From contig NZ_CP043661.1 in the NCBI RefSeq assembly GCF_014217565.1, positions 434,001 through 498,000 of the forward strand: 64,000 bases of DNA, written 5' to 3'. Positions 1-8,267 of the stretch are shown piece by piece; within the stretch, counting starts at the first letter, position 1; each line of letters begins with the position of its first letter. The notes under the pieces were generated by a model that was given only the letters and a program-made list of their open reading frames with translations, was not told the DNA's origin and made no database searches. Source of the DNA: Kribbella qitaiheensis (GTDB lineage Bacteria; Actinomycetota; Actinomycetes; Propionibacteriales; Kribbellaceae). Made by a program: the position numbers and the translations under genes.

Positions 1-75
1 CGCGACGCCGCCAAGTCGCTCGGGATGTCCCGGGCCACCATCTACCGAAAGATCCACGACTACGGAATCCGCTGA
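1..75 (+). CDS. C-terminal end of a Fis-type helix-turn-helix protein (partial)
   Basis: Only the last 24 codons are in the window, ending at TGA 73-75. They read ..AAKSLGMSRATIYRKIHDYGIR, a typical recognition helix of the HTH_8 (Fis) family found at the C-terminus of GAF-HTH or sigma54-activator-like regulators. The rest of the protein lies upstream of the window, so its sensor domain and target cannot be named. Confidence 0.7.
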   Translation, partial: RDAAKSLGMSRATIYRKIHDYGIR

Positions 76-100
76 CCGCCGGACCGGATAGGTTCGCGGG

Positions 101-817
101 ATGAGGATGACTGTCGTCGGCTGCGCCGGTTCCGCACCCGGCCCCGACTCCGCCGCATCGAGTTACCTGGTCGAGAAGGACGGCTATCGGCTGCTGCTCG
201 ATCTGGGCGCGGGCGCCGCTGGACCCCTCCAGCGCTACGCCTCGGCAGAAGACATCGGTGCCGTGATCTTGTCGCACGCGCATTCCGACCACTGGTCGGA
301 CGTGACGCAGCTCAGCTACTACCGGAGCAAGGCAGTCCGCGACGGATCCGACTGCGGGCCACTGCGAATCTTCGGACCGGCAAACATGAACGAGGTCCTG
401 ACGACCAATCCTGTCGATTTCACCGCAACGATCACGCAAGCGGGAGACCTCGACCTCGGGCCGCTGCGAGCCCGCCTGGCCCAGGTCCAGCACGGCGATC
501 CGGAGTGCTGGGCGACCAGGATCGACGACGCCTTGTGCTACCCGGCCGACACCGAACCGTGCGCGGCGATCGAGGAGCTGGCCGACGGCTGCGGCGTACT
601 ACTCGCCGAGGCGTCGGGATTCGACGCCGACGGCCCGATGCGCGGACACCTCACCGCCGGGGACGCCGGCCGACTGGCGGCAAAGGCCGGATCGAAGCTC
701 CTGATCCTCACCCACCTGCGCGCCTGGCAGGACCACCTACGCCTCCTCGACGAGGCAGCCCAGCTGGCCGGATGCCCCGTCGTCCTGGCCAACCCCGGTC
801 TGCGAGTCGCGCTGTGA
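101..817 (+). CDS. Metallo-beta-lactamase-fold hydrolase, RNase Z-like (238 aa)
   Basis: A cytoplasmic metal-dependent hydrolase of the MBL superfamily. The zinc motif HAHSDHWSD (HxHxDH) lies near residue 60, after an N-terminal strand and the PGPDSAASSYLV turn common in RNase Z/arylsulfatase-like members. Later metal ligands are probably the His in VQHGD, the Asp in PADTE and the His near the C-terminus in LTHLR. There is no signal peptide. The stop overlaps the GTG start of the next gene (GTGA at 814-817), so the two are probably co-translated. The substrate is not evident; phosphodiesters or lactones are possible. Confidence 0.85.
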   Translation: MRMTVVGCAGSAPGPDSAASSYLVEKDGYRLLLDLGAGAAGPLQRYASAEDIGAVILSHAHSDHWSDVTQLSYYRSKAVRDGSDCGPLRIFGPANMNEVLTTNPVDFTATITQAGDLDLGPLRARLAQVQHGDPECWATRIDDALCYPADTEPCAAIEELADGCGVLLAEASGFDADGPMRGHLTAGDAGRLAAKAGSKLLILTHLRAWQDHLRLLDEAAQLAGCPVVLANPGLRVAL

Positions 818-1638
818 AGGTGTTTCTGTCGACTGACATGGAGGGGACCGCCGGGGTTGTCGACTGGGGGCAGGTGCGTGGGCCGAGTACGGAGTACGAG
901 TACTACCGGGGGCAGCTGCAGTCGGAGGTCAATGCGGCGATCGACGGTGCGCTTGGCGCGGGGGCGACCGAGTTCCTGGTCAATGACTCGCACTCGACGA
1001 TGCAGAATCTCCGGCCGGACGAGCTCCATGGCCGGGCGAGCTATCTGTCGGGCAAGCACAAGCCGCTCTACATGATGCAGGGTCTCGACGACTCCTTCGA
1101 CGCGGCGATGTTCATCTCGTACCACGGGTCGGCGGGATCGACGTCGTCCGTGCTGCACCACACGTACAACCCGCGGGCCATTGCCGAAGTGCGCCTCAAC
1201 GGTGTGATCGCGGGGGAGGCCGGGATCAACGCGCTGGCGGCGCTGGCCCACGGGGTTCCGGTGGTGCTCATCTCGGGCGACCAGGTGACGATCGATGAGG
1301 CATTGCCGTTCTGTCCGGAGATCGAGGCGGTCGTAGTCAAGGAATCCGTCTCGCACAATGCCGCGCTGTCCCTGCACCCCGACACCGCGCGTGAGCTGAT
1401 CCGCGACGGTGCGCAACGCGCCCTGGAGCGGTTGGCCGACGCCCGGCTGCCGAGCATCACATTGCCTGCCGAGCTGACCGTCCGGTTCCACAGCCATGCT
1501 TTCGCGGAGCTGGTCTGCGCCCTCCGAGGCGTCGAGCGGCAAGCCGAGAAGGTCGTTGTCATCAGCAACGACGACCCTCTCCAACTCTTCCGCGCGTTCA
1601 TCGCCACCGTCCTGCTGACCAGGGGTGTGAGCGAGTAG
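814..1638 (+). CDS. M55 family D-aminopeptidase, DppA-like (274 aa)
   Basis: Zinc aminopeptidase of the DppA family, which releases N-terminal D-amino acids from peptides and is linked to recycling of cell-wall peptides. The family ligands are in place: D8 and E10 (STDMEG), H60 (NDSH), H104 (SYHGS) and E135 (GEAG), and H115 matches the DppA catalytic histidine. The GTG start at 814 overlaps the upstream stop by 4 bases and gives the native N-terminus VKVFLSTDMEGTAGV. A longer in-frame opening upstream exists but would only read through the preceding gene in another frame. Length fits the family. Confidence 0.92.
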   Translation: MKVFLSTDMEGTAGVVDWGQVRGPSTEYEYYRGQLQSEVNAAIDGALGAGATEFLVNDSHSTMQNLRPDELHGRASYLSGKHKPLYMMQGLDDSFDAAMFISYHGSAGSTSSVLHHTYNPRAIAEVRLNGVIAGEAGINALAALAHGVPVVLISGDQVTIDEALPFCPEIEAVVVKESVSHNAALSLHPDTARELIRDGAQRALERLADARLPSITLPAELTVRFHSHAFAELVCALRGVERQAEKVVVISNDDPLQLFRAFIATVLLTRGVSE

Positions 1639-1733
1639 CGGCGGGTTTTCGGCCACTGGCGAGTTCTTCGTCCCCTGGCGGGCTATTTCCGCGGTATCGG
1701 GCGAAGATCGCGCCAGCCGATCCGGCCGACGCG

Positions 1734-1760
1734 CCGCGGCGGCCTGGCGGGCCGCCGCGG
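1734..1760. terminator. GC-rich hairpin between convergent genes
   Basis: CCGCGGCGGCC (1734-1744) pairs perfectly with GGCCGCCGCGG (1750-1760) across a 5-base loop. It sits between the ends of the M55 peptidase (+) and the phosphatase (-), so it may end transcription in both directions. There is no T-run, as is usual for actinobacterial hairpins. Confidence 0.5.
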
Positions 1761-1771
1761 ATGCTGCGCTC

Positions 1772-3211
1772 TCAGCCGAGGTAGTCGCGCCAGGGGCCGG
1801 TGATGGCGAGGGTGATGCCGGGGGTCTGGATGTTGACGAAGAGGACCTTGCCGTCCTCGGAGAAGGTCGGGCCGGTGAACTCCGAGTCGTTGAGCATGTT
1901 CCGGGCGATGGCGTACGTCGGGCCGCCGGGGGTCGCGCTCAGCACGTGGCTGGAGGCGTTGCCGTCCTCGGCCAGGATGAGCGAGCCCCACGGGGTGACG
2001 GTGACGTTGTCCGGGCCGTCGAAGTTGAAGTCCTGGTACCGCGCGCTCGGGCCCTGGTTGGCGGCGGCGTTCGCCGGGAAGTAGGTGACCAGCTGGATGG
2101 TCTGGGCCTTGTAGTTGTAGAACCAGACCATGCCCTCGTGCGGGATCCCGTCGGCCGGTACGTCGGTCGTACCGGACTTGGCGAACGAGTTCACGACGTA
2201 CACGCCGTCGTGGGTGCCGTAGACGCCCTCGAACTTCTTGCCGCGGGTGACCTGGCCGTCGGTGAACTGCTTGCGAGTGGAGACCGTGACCGCGTCGCGA
2301 TCGGGCACCGGCACCCAGGTGACCCGGAACGGGCGAAGCAGCTGGGCGGAGGTCAGGTAGGCGACGTCCGGGATCGGCTTGCCGTCGTCGTTCAGGATCG
2401 CCATCGCCTCGAGGACGCCGAAGTTGACGTTCTGCAGGTCCTTCCAGCTGTCCTTGCCGAGCCGGTAGCCGGCCGGCGCGGTCCACCGGTAGAACGAACC
2501 GTTGGGGCCGGACGCGTCCTCGGACAGGTAGATGTGCTGCTTGTCGCGGTCGATGGCGAGCGCCTCGTGCGCGAACCGGCCGAGCGCCTTGAGCGGCACC
2601 GGGTGCGCGGTCTCGCCGTCGCCCCAGACCTCGAAGACGTAGCCGTGGTCCTTCAGCCGGGTGGTGCCGTTGGCCTTGTTCTCGGTCTCCTCGCACGTCA
2701 TCCAGGTGCCCCACGGCGTCGGGCCGCCGGCGCAGTTGGTGAGCGTGCCGGAGATGCCGACCCACTCGCCGTGGTTGGTGCCGTCACGGCCGACGGAGAT
2801 GACGGTGCAGCCACCGGCCGCGCCGACGCCCGAGTCGTAGACGGTGCCGGGGATCTGCGGTACGCCGAGGGCGCTGTTCCCGCCGATCTCGTGGTTCTGG
2901 ATCAGCGTGTACTGCTTGGTGCCGTTGCCGAAGACCGCCGTACCGTCGTGCAGTTCCGGCGTCGGCTGGCCGCTCTTCAGCGTGGTCTGGCCGGCCCGCG
3001 TGACGATCGCGTACTTGAAGCCCGGCGGCAGCGCGAGGATGCCCTTGGGGTCATCCATCAGCGGCGGGAACGGCCGGTTCGCCGGGTAGGGCCGCGAGGC
3101 CGGCGCGGGCGTGGCCTCGGCCAGCGAAGGGACGGCGCCGACAGCGGCGAAACCGACACCCGTGGCGCCGACGGCGGCACCCCGGAGTACGGAACGGCGA
3201 TCGAGGGACAT
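1772..3211 (-). CDS. Tat-exported PhoX-family alkaline phosphatase (DUF839, 479 aa)
   Basis: A secreted phosphatase-type protein. The N-terminus has a twin-arginine signal (MSLDRRSVLRGAAVG, hydrophobic stretch, cleavage near residue 31). The body carries PhoX/DUF839 features: an early AIVTRAG strand, the QNHEIGGN motif, CEETENKANG (a cysteine and acidic metal ligands near residue 180) and HEALAIDRDKQHIYLSEDA near residue 230. The start is supported by AAGGAG six bases upstream of the ATG. PhoX enzymes use Fe/Ca cofactors and release phosphate from organic esters outside the cell. A possible PHO box lies about 100 bases upstream, which fits phosphate-starvation control. Confidence 0.88.
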   Translation of the reverse strand: MSLDRRSVLRGAAVGATGVGFAAVGAVPSLAEATPAPASRPYPANRPFPPLMDDPKGILALPPGFKYAIVTRAGQTTLKSGQPTPELHDGTAVFGNGTKQYTLIQNHEIGGNSALGVPQIPGTVYDSGVGAAGGCTVISVGRDGTNHGEWVGISGTLTNCAGGPTPWGTWMTCEETENKANGTTRLKDHGYVFEVWGDGETAHPVPLKALGRFAHEALAIDRDKQHIYLSEDASGPNGSFYRWTAPAGYRLGKDSWKDLQNVNFGVLEAMAILNDDGKPIPDVAYLTSAQLLRPFRVTWVPVPDRDAVTVSTRKQFTDGQVTRGKKFEGVYGTHDGVYVVNSFAKSGTTDVPADGIPHEGMVWFYNYKAQTIQLVTYFPANAAANQGPSARYQDFNFDGPDNVTVTPWGSLILAEDGNASSHVLSATPGGPTYAIARNMLNDSEFTGPTFSEDGKVLFVNIQTPGITLAITGPWRDYLG

Positions 3212-3312
3212 GGTGGAACTCCTTGAACAGTGATGGATTCAGCGCAGCTGCGGCGGGCGGCCCCGAGACGCCGTCCCCGCGCCCCGATCCTTGACCCGCC
3301 CGGCGGCCACCA

Positions 3313-3330
3313 GGCAAACACCACCTGAAC
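3313..3330 (-). promoter_or_regulatory. Possible PHO box upstream of the PhoX gene
   Basis: On the minus strand GTTCAGG (3330-3324) and GTTTGCC (3319-3313) form an 11-base-spaced direct repeat. Streptomyces PhoP boxes are 11-base repeats resembling GTTCACC; each unit here matches five of seven. Its place upstream of a phosphatase gene is the main support. The rest of 3212-3629 shows no credible gene. Confidence 0.35.
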
Positions 3331-3629
3331 AACCACCCCCACCCACGACCACTTCAGTGCTCAGTCACCGCCCGTACCGGTAGGTTGCACGCTCCGCTCA
3401 TGACCAGGGCGGACGGGGCGCTCAGTGGTTGTAGGTCGGCAGGGATGCTCCGGTCGACTAGTGCTCGCGCTCAGACTTGTCGTCGGCGGGGATGGTTTGG
3501 CTGGGGGCGGGGTGCACTGCCTGGCTGGAGGTTCGGGGGCGCTCGTACCAGCGCCGCCACGTCGCTGGTCGCGCCGTTCAGCGACGGCGGCGCCGGTGGA
3601 ACAGCATCGGCCGAGTTGTTCGGTGGTGT

Positions 3630-4149
3630 AGTTCGGATGTACGGCGGAACGGTCGGCAGCTTGGCCGTGATCGCCAACGCGTGGTACTTGCCCTTGGCAA
3701 CGATGCCTCGACGCTGAGGTAGTCGCCGTACCCGGGCTCGGAGTACCAGCCCTCGGTGGTGCCGCCCATGATCTCTTCGACCAGCCGGTCGGCGTCGGTG
3801 TTCTGCTCGTACAGCTTGTTCGTGCCGACTTGGCCGCCCAGCTCGAGAGCCTGCTCGATCTCCGCCCAGGCGTCGGCGACCTGGTCCTGCGAGGTCAGCA
3901 CGAGCTGGGCCACTGAGCCGGCGCCCCAGGAGGGCTTGAGCAGCAGCGGCGGGGTCAGCGCCGCCGGCGCGCCGTGCAGATCGGCGGCGGAGTCCACCCG
4001 ACGGAACCGGGGGATCGGTACTCCGGCGGCCTGCCACGCCTGCCGCATCAGCCGCTCGTCCCGCGCTACCCGGATACCCGGTCCGGCACCGGCGAGGCCA
4101 AGCCGGTCCGCTGCGTTGGCCACTGCCAGTACGGCGAACTCACTGTCAG
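3630..4149 (-). pseudogene. ATP-grasp domain remnant, truncated at both ends and frameshifted
   Basis: From about 4149 the minus strand encodes ATP-grasp-like sequence: DERLMRQAWQAAGVPIPRF, then LLLKPSWGAGSVAQLVL (nucleotide-binding strand), then VEEIMGGTTEGWYSEPGYGDYL. At about 3710 a one-base deletion moves the reading into the frame giving GIVAKGKYHALAITAKLPTVPPY, the usual next part of this fold (acceptance of ..VEG-IVAKGKYH is clear across the shift). No start codon, preATP-grasp domain or C-terminal third remains, and similarity fades near 3630. The fragment begins right at the end of the dehydrogenase gene, which looks like a deletion junction. Confidence 0.75.
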
Positions 4150-5306
4150 ATCGTGAAGGCCTCACTGATCTTGGTCTGCGGCACACCTCCGTGCAGCGCC
4201 TGGTAGAACGGGTGGCCCGCGGTCAGGTCGGCACGATGGATCGGCCTACCGGTGATCGCGGAGGCGTAGAGCGCGGTGACGAACTCCATCGTCGGCCGGG
4301 TGTTGGTCAAGGTGGTGTCGTGCGTGTCGCCGCTCAACAGGTCGTCGACCAGGCGGTTGAGTTGCGCCTCGTGGTTGCTCGGCACGTCCTTGCCCGCCGA
4401 AGCAGTCCACGGATCGGCCCCGATGGCCTCGGCCGCCGAGTCGCCTGTACGCCGTCCGCCGGGATCCAGCCCCAGCTTGGCCGCGTCATCCTGGCCGGGT
4501 GCCGGAGAGAACGACCAATCCGCGTCGGAGTAGCCGTAGACGTGGTCGACCTCGAGAGTTCCGCCGGTCGTGTCGATGCGGATCCTGCTCAGCTCCCGCG
4601 GCGACAGCAGGCTGTTGATCACGGTCGCGACGGCGCCGCTCTCGAAGATCACCGACGCCATCGACACGTCCTCGAACTCCACCGGACGATCCAGCCGTAC
4701 TGCGGTGGCGCTGATCGTCCGCCAGGGCCCGAGCAGGTGCAGCAGGAGGTCGATCTGGTGGATGCCATGGCCGAGCGTCGGCCCACCGCCCTCGCCGACC
4801 CAGGTGCCGCGCCACTCCGGGTCGAAGTAGCCGCGCGGCCGGAACCACAATGTCTCGCAGACGGCAACCTGCGGGATGCCGAGCGCGCCGCGGCCAAGGA
4901 GCTCGGCCGCCCGGACCGCTCCGGATCCGTGCCGATGCTGGAAGACCACGTAGACCGTGCCTTCGCTCGATCGCTCGGCCGCCGCCACCGCGTCCATCTC
5001 GGCCAGACTCAGCACGGGCGGCTTCTCCAGCAGGACCGACTTGCCGGCGGCCAGGACCGCGATCGCGATCTCGGCGTGGCTGCCGGGTGGCGTCGCAACC
5101 GAGACCAGGTCGGGATCCTGCGCCGCCAGGAGCTCCGCCACATCGCCGTACGGCGTCGAACCGAACTTCTCGGCGAGCGCCTGCGCCTTCGCCTCGACGA
5201 TGTCGGCGACACCGACCAGGGTGGTCCGGCCGGTGCTCGCATAGCCCTCCGCATGGCGACGGCTGATGTTGCCGCAGCCAACGATCGCGACCTTGAGGTT
5301 TGTCAC
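4146..5306 (-). CDS. Gfo/Idh/MocA-family NAD(P)-dependent sugar dehydrogenase (386 aa)
   Basis: Cytoplasmic oxidoreductase with an N-terminal Rossmann fold (VAIVGCGNISRRHAEGY), the EKPPVLSL catalytic-lysine motif near residue 95 and the GHGIHQIDLLLHLLGP motif near residue 180, followed by the C-terminal alpha/beta substrate domain. These enzymes oxidise or epimerise sugars, inositols and derivatives. The GTG start overlaps the upstream dehydrogenase stop (5303-5306), so both are translated together. The substrate is unknown; the neighbouring solute-binding fragment and LacI gene suggest a sugar. Confidence 0.88.
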   Translation of the reverse strand: MTNLKVAIVGCGNISRRHAEGYASTGRTTLVGVADIVEAKAQALAEKFGSTPYGDVAELLAAQDPDLVSVATPPGSHAEIAIAVLAAGKSVLLEKPPVLSLAEMDAVAAAERSSEGTVYVVFQHRHGSGAVRAAELLGRGALGIPQVAVCETLWFRPRGYFDPEWRGTWVGEGGGPTLGHGIHQIDLLLHLLGPWRTISATAVRLDRPVEFEDVSMASVIFESGAVATVINSLLSPRELSRIRIDTTGGTLEVDHVYGYSDADWSFSPAPGQDDAAKLGLDPGGRRTGDSAAEAIGADPWTASAGKDVPSNHEAQLNRLVDDLLSGDTHDTTLTNTRPTMEFVTALYASAITGRPIHRADLTAGHPFYQALHGGVPQTKISEAFTI

Positions 5307-6355
5307 TGAGCCGCCCCACGCAGGACCGCCTGCTGCTGGGCCGTCAAAGCCAGCCGCATGGTTTCGAACGTGTGCTCCTGCGGCGCGGCCGTCGTGGTCC
5401 GCTCCTGTACGTCGTGCACGAGGTCGGCGTAGTAGGTCAGCTCGACGTCCGAGCAGTCGACGTACTGCGTGCTGTCCTGATCGACCAGGAACAGATGGTC
5501 GCCACCTTGCCGGCCGGCGATGTCGACGTACTTGCGCATCTCGATGTAGCCCGCGGTGCCGAGGATCATCAGCCGGCCGTCGCCCCAGGTCGGCAACCCC
5601 TTGGGCGTGTACCAGTCGACCCGGATGTAGCCCTGGGCGTTGTCGCTGCGGAGCAGCACGTCGCCGAAGTCCTGCAGACCGGGGGAGTCGGCGTTGGCGA
5701 AGTTCCCGACCGTGCTCGCCACCACCTCGGCGGTGCGGGCGCCGGTGAACCAGAGGAACTGGTCGATCTGGTGGGAGGCGATGTCGACGAGGATTCCGCC
5801 GTACCGGCTCTTGTCGTAGAACCAGTCCGGCCGGCCGGCACCACCGCCGAGGTGGGCGCGGTCGCCGATCCGGTGCGGGCCGAGCCCGATGGTCTGCACC
5901 ACAGTGCCGATCCGGCCCGCGCGGACCAGCTCGCCGGCCCTGATCACGCAGCGCACCTCGAACCGCTCGGAGAACGTGACGGACCAGAACCGGCCGGTCT
6001 CGGCGACCGCCTTCTCGATCTCCTCGAGCTGCTCGAAACTGACGCAGCCGGGCTTGTCGGCCACGACATCCTTGCCGGCCCGCAGTGCCGCGACGGCGAT
6101 CGGCCCGCGCCGGTCCGGCACCGCGGCGGTCACGATCAGGTCGATCCCGCCGGTGGCGATCAGTTCGTCGGGACTCTCGACCACCGGGACGTCCGGATAA
6201 CGTTTGCGGACCTCGGCGGCGATCGCGCTGGACGCATCATCGGTCGCCATCGCGACGAACTCCGCACCGGCCTCGATCAGGCCGGCGATCTGACCGTGGA
6301 TGTGGGCGTGATCGAGACCGACGGCGGCGAACCTGACGGTGTTGGTGGAGGTCAA
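5303..6355 (-). CDS. Gfo/Idh/MocA-family oxidoreductase (350 aa)
   Basis: Second dehydrogenase of the same superfamily: N-terminal VRFAAVGLDHAHIHGQ, the ADKPGCVSFEQL motif carrying the catalytic lysine near residue 95, and SHQIDQFLWFTGA in the substrate domain. I place the start at TTG 6353-6355 because AAAGGAA lies six bases upstream and protein similarity begins there; an upstream ATG at 6424 would run back into the preceding gene. It follows the solute-binding remnant by 16 bases and overlaps the next dehydrogenase by 4, so the three form one transcription unit. Confidence 0.86.
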   Translation of the reverse strand: MTSTNTVRFAAVGLDHAHIHGQIAGLIEAGAEFVAMATDDASSAIAAEVRKRYPDVPVVESPDELIATGGIDLIVTAAVPDRRGPIAVAALRAGKDVVADKPGCVSFEQLEEIEKAVAETGRFWSVTFSERFEVRCVIRAGELVRAGRIGTVVQTIGLGPHRIGDRAHLGGGAGRPDWFYDKSRYGGILVDIASHQIDQFLWFTGARTAEVVASTVGNFANADSPGLQDFGDVLLRSDNAQGYIRVDWYTPKGLPTWGDGRLMILGTAGYIEMRKYVDIAGRQGGDHLFLVDQDSTQYVDCSDVELTYYADLVHDVQERTTTAAPQEHTFETMRLALTAQQQAVLRGAAQ

Positions 6356-6371
6356 CGGTATTCCTTTCGAT

Positions 6372-7036
6372 TCAGCGCGATGCTTCGAGTGCCTGGGCGA
6401 ATTCCTCGGCGATCTTGTCGCCACCGCCGCTCTTCCACTTCTTCACCGCGGCCGCCCAGGCGGAGACCGGTTTGCGGCCCTGGATGATGTCGTTGGTCAC
6501 CTGCGTGATGTCGTCGGTGAGCTGCGGTCCTTTCCGGACGTTGGTCTCGGAGTACATGCCCGCGACCGGGTCGGTCAGGGCGGTGGGGACGGTCTGCTTC
6601 ATGGCGTTGAACTCCGCCTCGCTGTTACCCTCCTTCTCCGGCAGGAAGATGGTCCAGGGGGCGTCCGCCTGGTACATCAGGCCGAGCTGGGTCTCGCAGA
6701 ACCCCCGGTCGTTGAGCACCGGATTGCCATCGACAGCAGTGTGATGGACGCCCGGCAGACCGAACTTGCGGAAAAGGTACTCCGTGGTGCCGAACGGCGT
6801 CGCGAGGAAGTTCAGGTACGACAGCAGCGCCTCGACCCGGCCCTCGGACTTCTTGCTGATCGCGGTAAGCCGAGAGCCGGAGCGCCCATCCAGACCCGGC
6901 CCTGCCCCGAGCCGTCGTGCTTCGGCGGCGCGATGACGGAGATCCTGGCCTCCTTGGAGACCGGGTAGTCGCGCCGTAGGCGATTGATAATCGATGGTTT
7001 GGCGTGGGGCGGGGGAACAATGTCACCATCGGTCAC
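6372..7036 (-). pseudogene. ABC sugar-binding protein remnant (N-terminus lost, frameshift)
   Basis: The C-terminal part is well preserved: LLSYLNFLATPFGTTEYL, FRKFGLPGVHH, GNPVLNDRGF, KQTVPTALTDPV, and the terminal GRKPVSAWAAAVKKWKSGGG seen in extracellular solute-binding proteins. It closely resembles the C-terminus of the intact binding protein at 34250-35917. Near 6885 the reading frame shifts: the upstream stretch RRDYPVSKEARISVIAPPKH lies in another frame. Before it only about 20 unrelated codons remain, starting at GTG 7036 with an AAAGGAG site. The signal peptide and roughly the first 300 residues are missing, so it cannot act as a transporter subunit. No permease genes are nearby. 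Confidence 0.78.
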
Positions 7037-7062
7037 AGGCACTCCTTTGGTCATCCCAAAAA

Positions 7063-7079
7063 AAGTGATCGATCCACTT
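7063..7079. promoter_or_regulatory. Candidate LacI operator between divergent units
   Basis: AAGTG (7063-7067) and CACTT (7075-7079) flank a palindromic ATCGATC core. It lies about 27 bases ahead of the remnant operon start (7036, minus strand) and upstream of the LacI gene at 7210. LacI-family proteins usually bind such short palindromes next to their own genes. The sequence differs from the 27-43 kb operator, so a different regulator is expected. Confidence 0.4.
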
Positions 7080-7209
7080 CTGAGCCGGTAGCTAACCGCA
7101 GCCCGTAGAGGGTGTCAACCTCTCGTCGGGGATTCGGCGGCCGCCCGGGCGGGGTCGGTGCTAGCCTTCGTACGCCGCCGCGTGAACGGCTGGGCGCGAG
7201 GAGGGACAC

Positions 7210-8241
7210 GTGGCAGAAGCAGAGCCGAAACGGCCGGCGACCATTCATCAAGTGGCGAGTCTGGCCGGTGTATCGCACACGACGGTTTCCCGTTATCTGC
7301 AGGACAAGGACAGCCTGAAACCGAAGACCAGGGTCAAGGTCGAGTTCGCGGTCAAGACCCTCGGCTATCGCCCGAACCTGGTCGCACGCTCGATGCGGAC
7401 CCGGCGGACCAACCGCCTCGCGATAGTTCTTGCGGCCGGTCCGTACTTTCCGGGAAGATTGCTCGCGGCAGCGTTCGAAACGGCACATCGTGCGGGATAT
7501 CAGGTCGAGGTCGTCAGTATCGAAGGTGGCGCCCGGGTGCGTGCGGAACGCATCGATGAATTGGCCGAATCCGGTCAGGTCGAAGGAATTCTTGCTATTT
7601 CTTCCATTGATCTGAAAGGTAAAAGATCGCGCCGGGTGCCAATTGTCGAGAGCGATATCTACGATGATCATCTGCGTGGTCTTGGCGAGCTGGCCGACGC
7701 CTCGCAGGTGCGCGAGATCATCGAATACCTGAGCTCATTGGGGCACCGGACGTTCTTCCACGTGGCCGGTGCGCAGACCCATGCCTCGGCCCGTAACCGC
7801 AAGAGCGTGTACCTGGAGACGATCGAGGACCTCGGGTTGCGATCGGCCGGCGCCGTCGACGGTGATTGGTCGGCCCAGTCCGGCTTCGACGCGATCACCA
7901 GCCTGCCGGACGACTGCGGGGTCACCGCCGTTGTGGCAGGCAACGACGGTGTCGCCCTGGGGGTGATCCGCGGTGCGTGCTCGCGCGGGTGGGAGGTGCC
8001 GCGCGATCTCAGCGTCTTCGGCTGGGACGACGAGGAACATGGCAGGTTCTCGACGCCCTCGCTGTCGACGGTCGCGGTCGACCGAGAGGCGCGGGGTCGC
8101 TATGCGATCACCCGTCTCCTCGCCGAGATCCACGGCCAGCCGGTCCCGGAGCCACCCAACCGGACCATCAACCGCCTCATCTTCCGAGAGTCCACCGCGC
8201 CTCCACCATCCGCAGCCAGTCGTCGCCGATCAACTGACTGA
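7210..8241 (+). CDS. LacI-family transcriptional regulator (343 aa)
   Basis: N-terminal LacI helix-turn-helix (ATIHQVASLAGVSHTTVSRY, residues 11-30) with the hinge ..YRPNLVARSMRTRRTN, then a periplasmic-binding-like effector domain (LAIVLAAGPYF; AVVAGNDGVALG near residue 240; LSVFGWDDEEHG). It is divergent from the sugar dehydrogenase/solute-binding remnant operon and is its likely local regulator. The effector is probably a sugar but not identifiable. The last 15 residues are low-complexity (PPPSAASRRRS). Confidence 0.9.
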   Translation: MAEAEPKRPATIHQVASLAGVSHTTVSRYLQDKDSLKPKTRVKVEFAVKTLGYRPNLVARSMRTRRTNRLAIVLAAGPYFPGRLLAAAFETAHRAGYQVEVVSIEGGARVRAERIDELAESGQVEGILAISSIDLKGKRSRRVPIVESDIYDDHLRGLGELADASQVREIIEYLSSLGHRTFFHVAGAQTHASARNRKSVYLETIEDLGLRSAGAVDGDWSAQSGFDAITSLPDDCGVTAVVAGNDGVALGVIRGACSRGWEVPRDLSVFGWDDEEHGRFSTPSLSTVAVDREARGRYAITRLLAEIHGQPVPEPPNRTINRLIFRESTAPPPSAASRRRSTD

Positions 8242-8267
8242 TCCGTCGAGACTCCTCCACACCGTTG

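Noticed and set aside
538..1656. Long minus-strand open frame of 372 codons opposite the MBL and M55 genes
   Set aside because: Arginine- and histidine-rich composition and no motif; it is the antisense shadow of two well-supported genes with catalytic residues.
1946..3226. 426-codon + strand frame opposite the PhoX gene
   Set aside because: Low-complexity Gly/Val/Arg/Asp protein without domain features; the minus strand has a Tat signal and family motifs.
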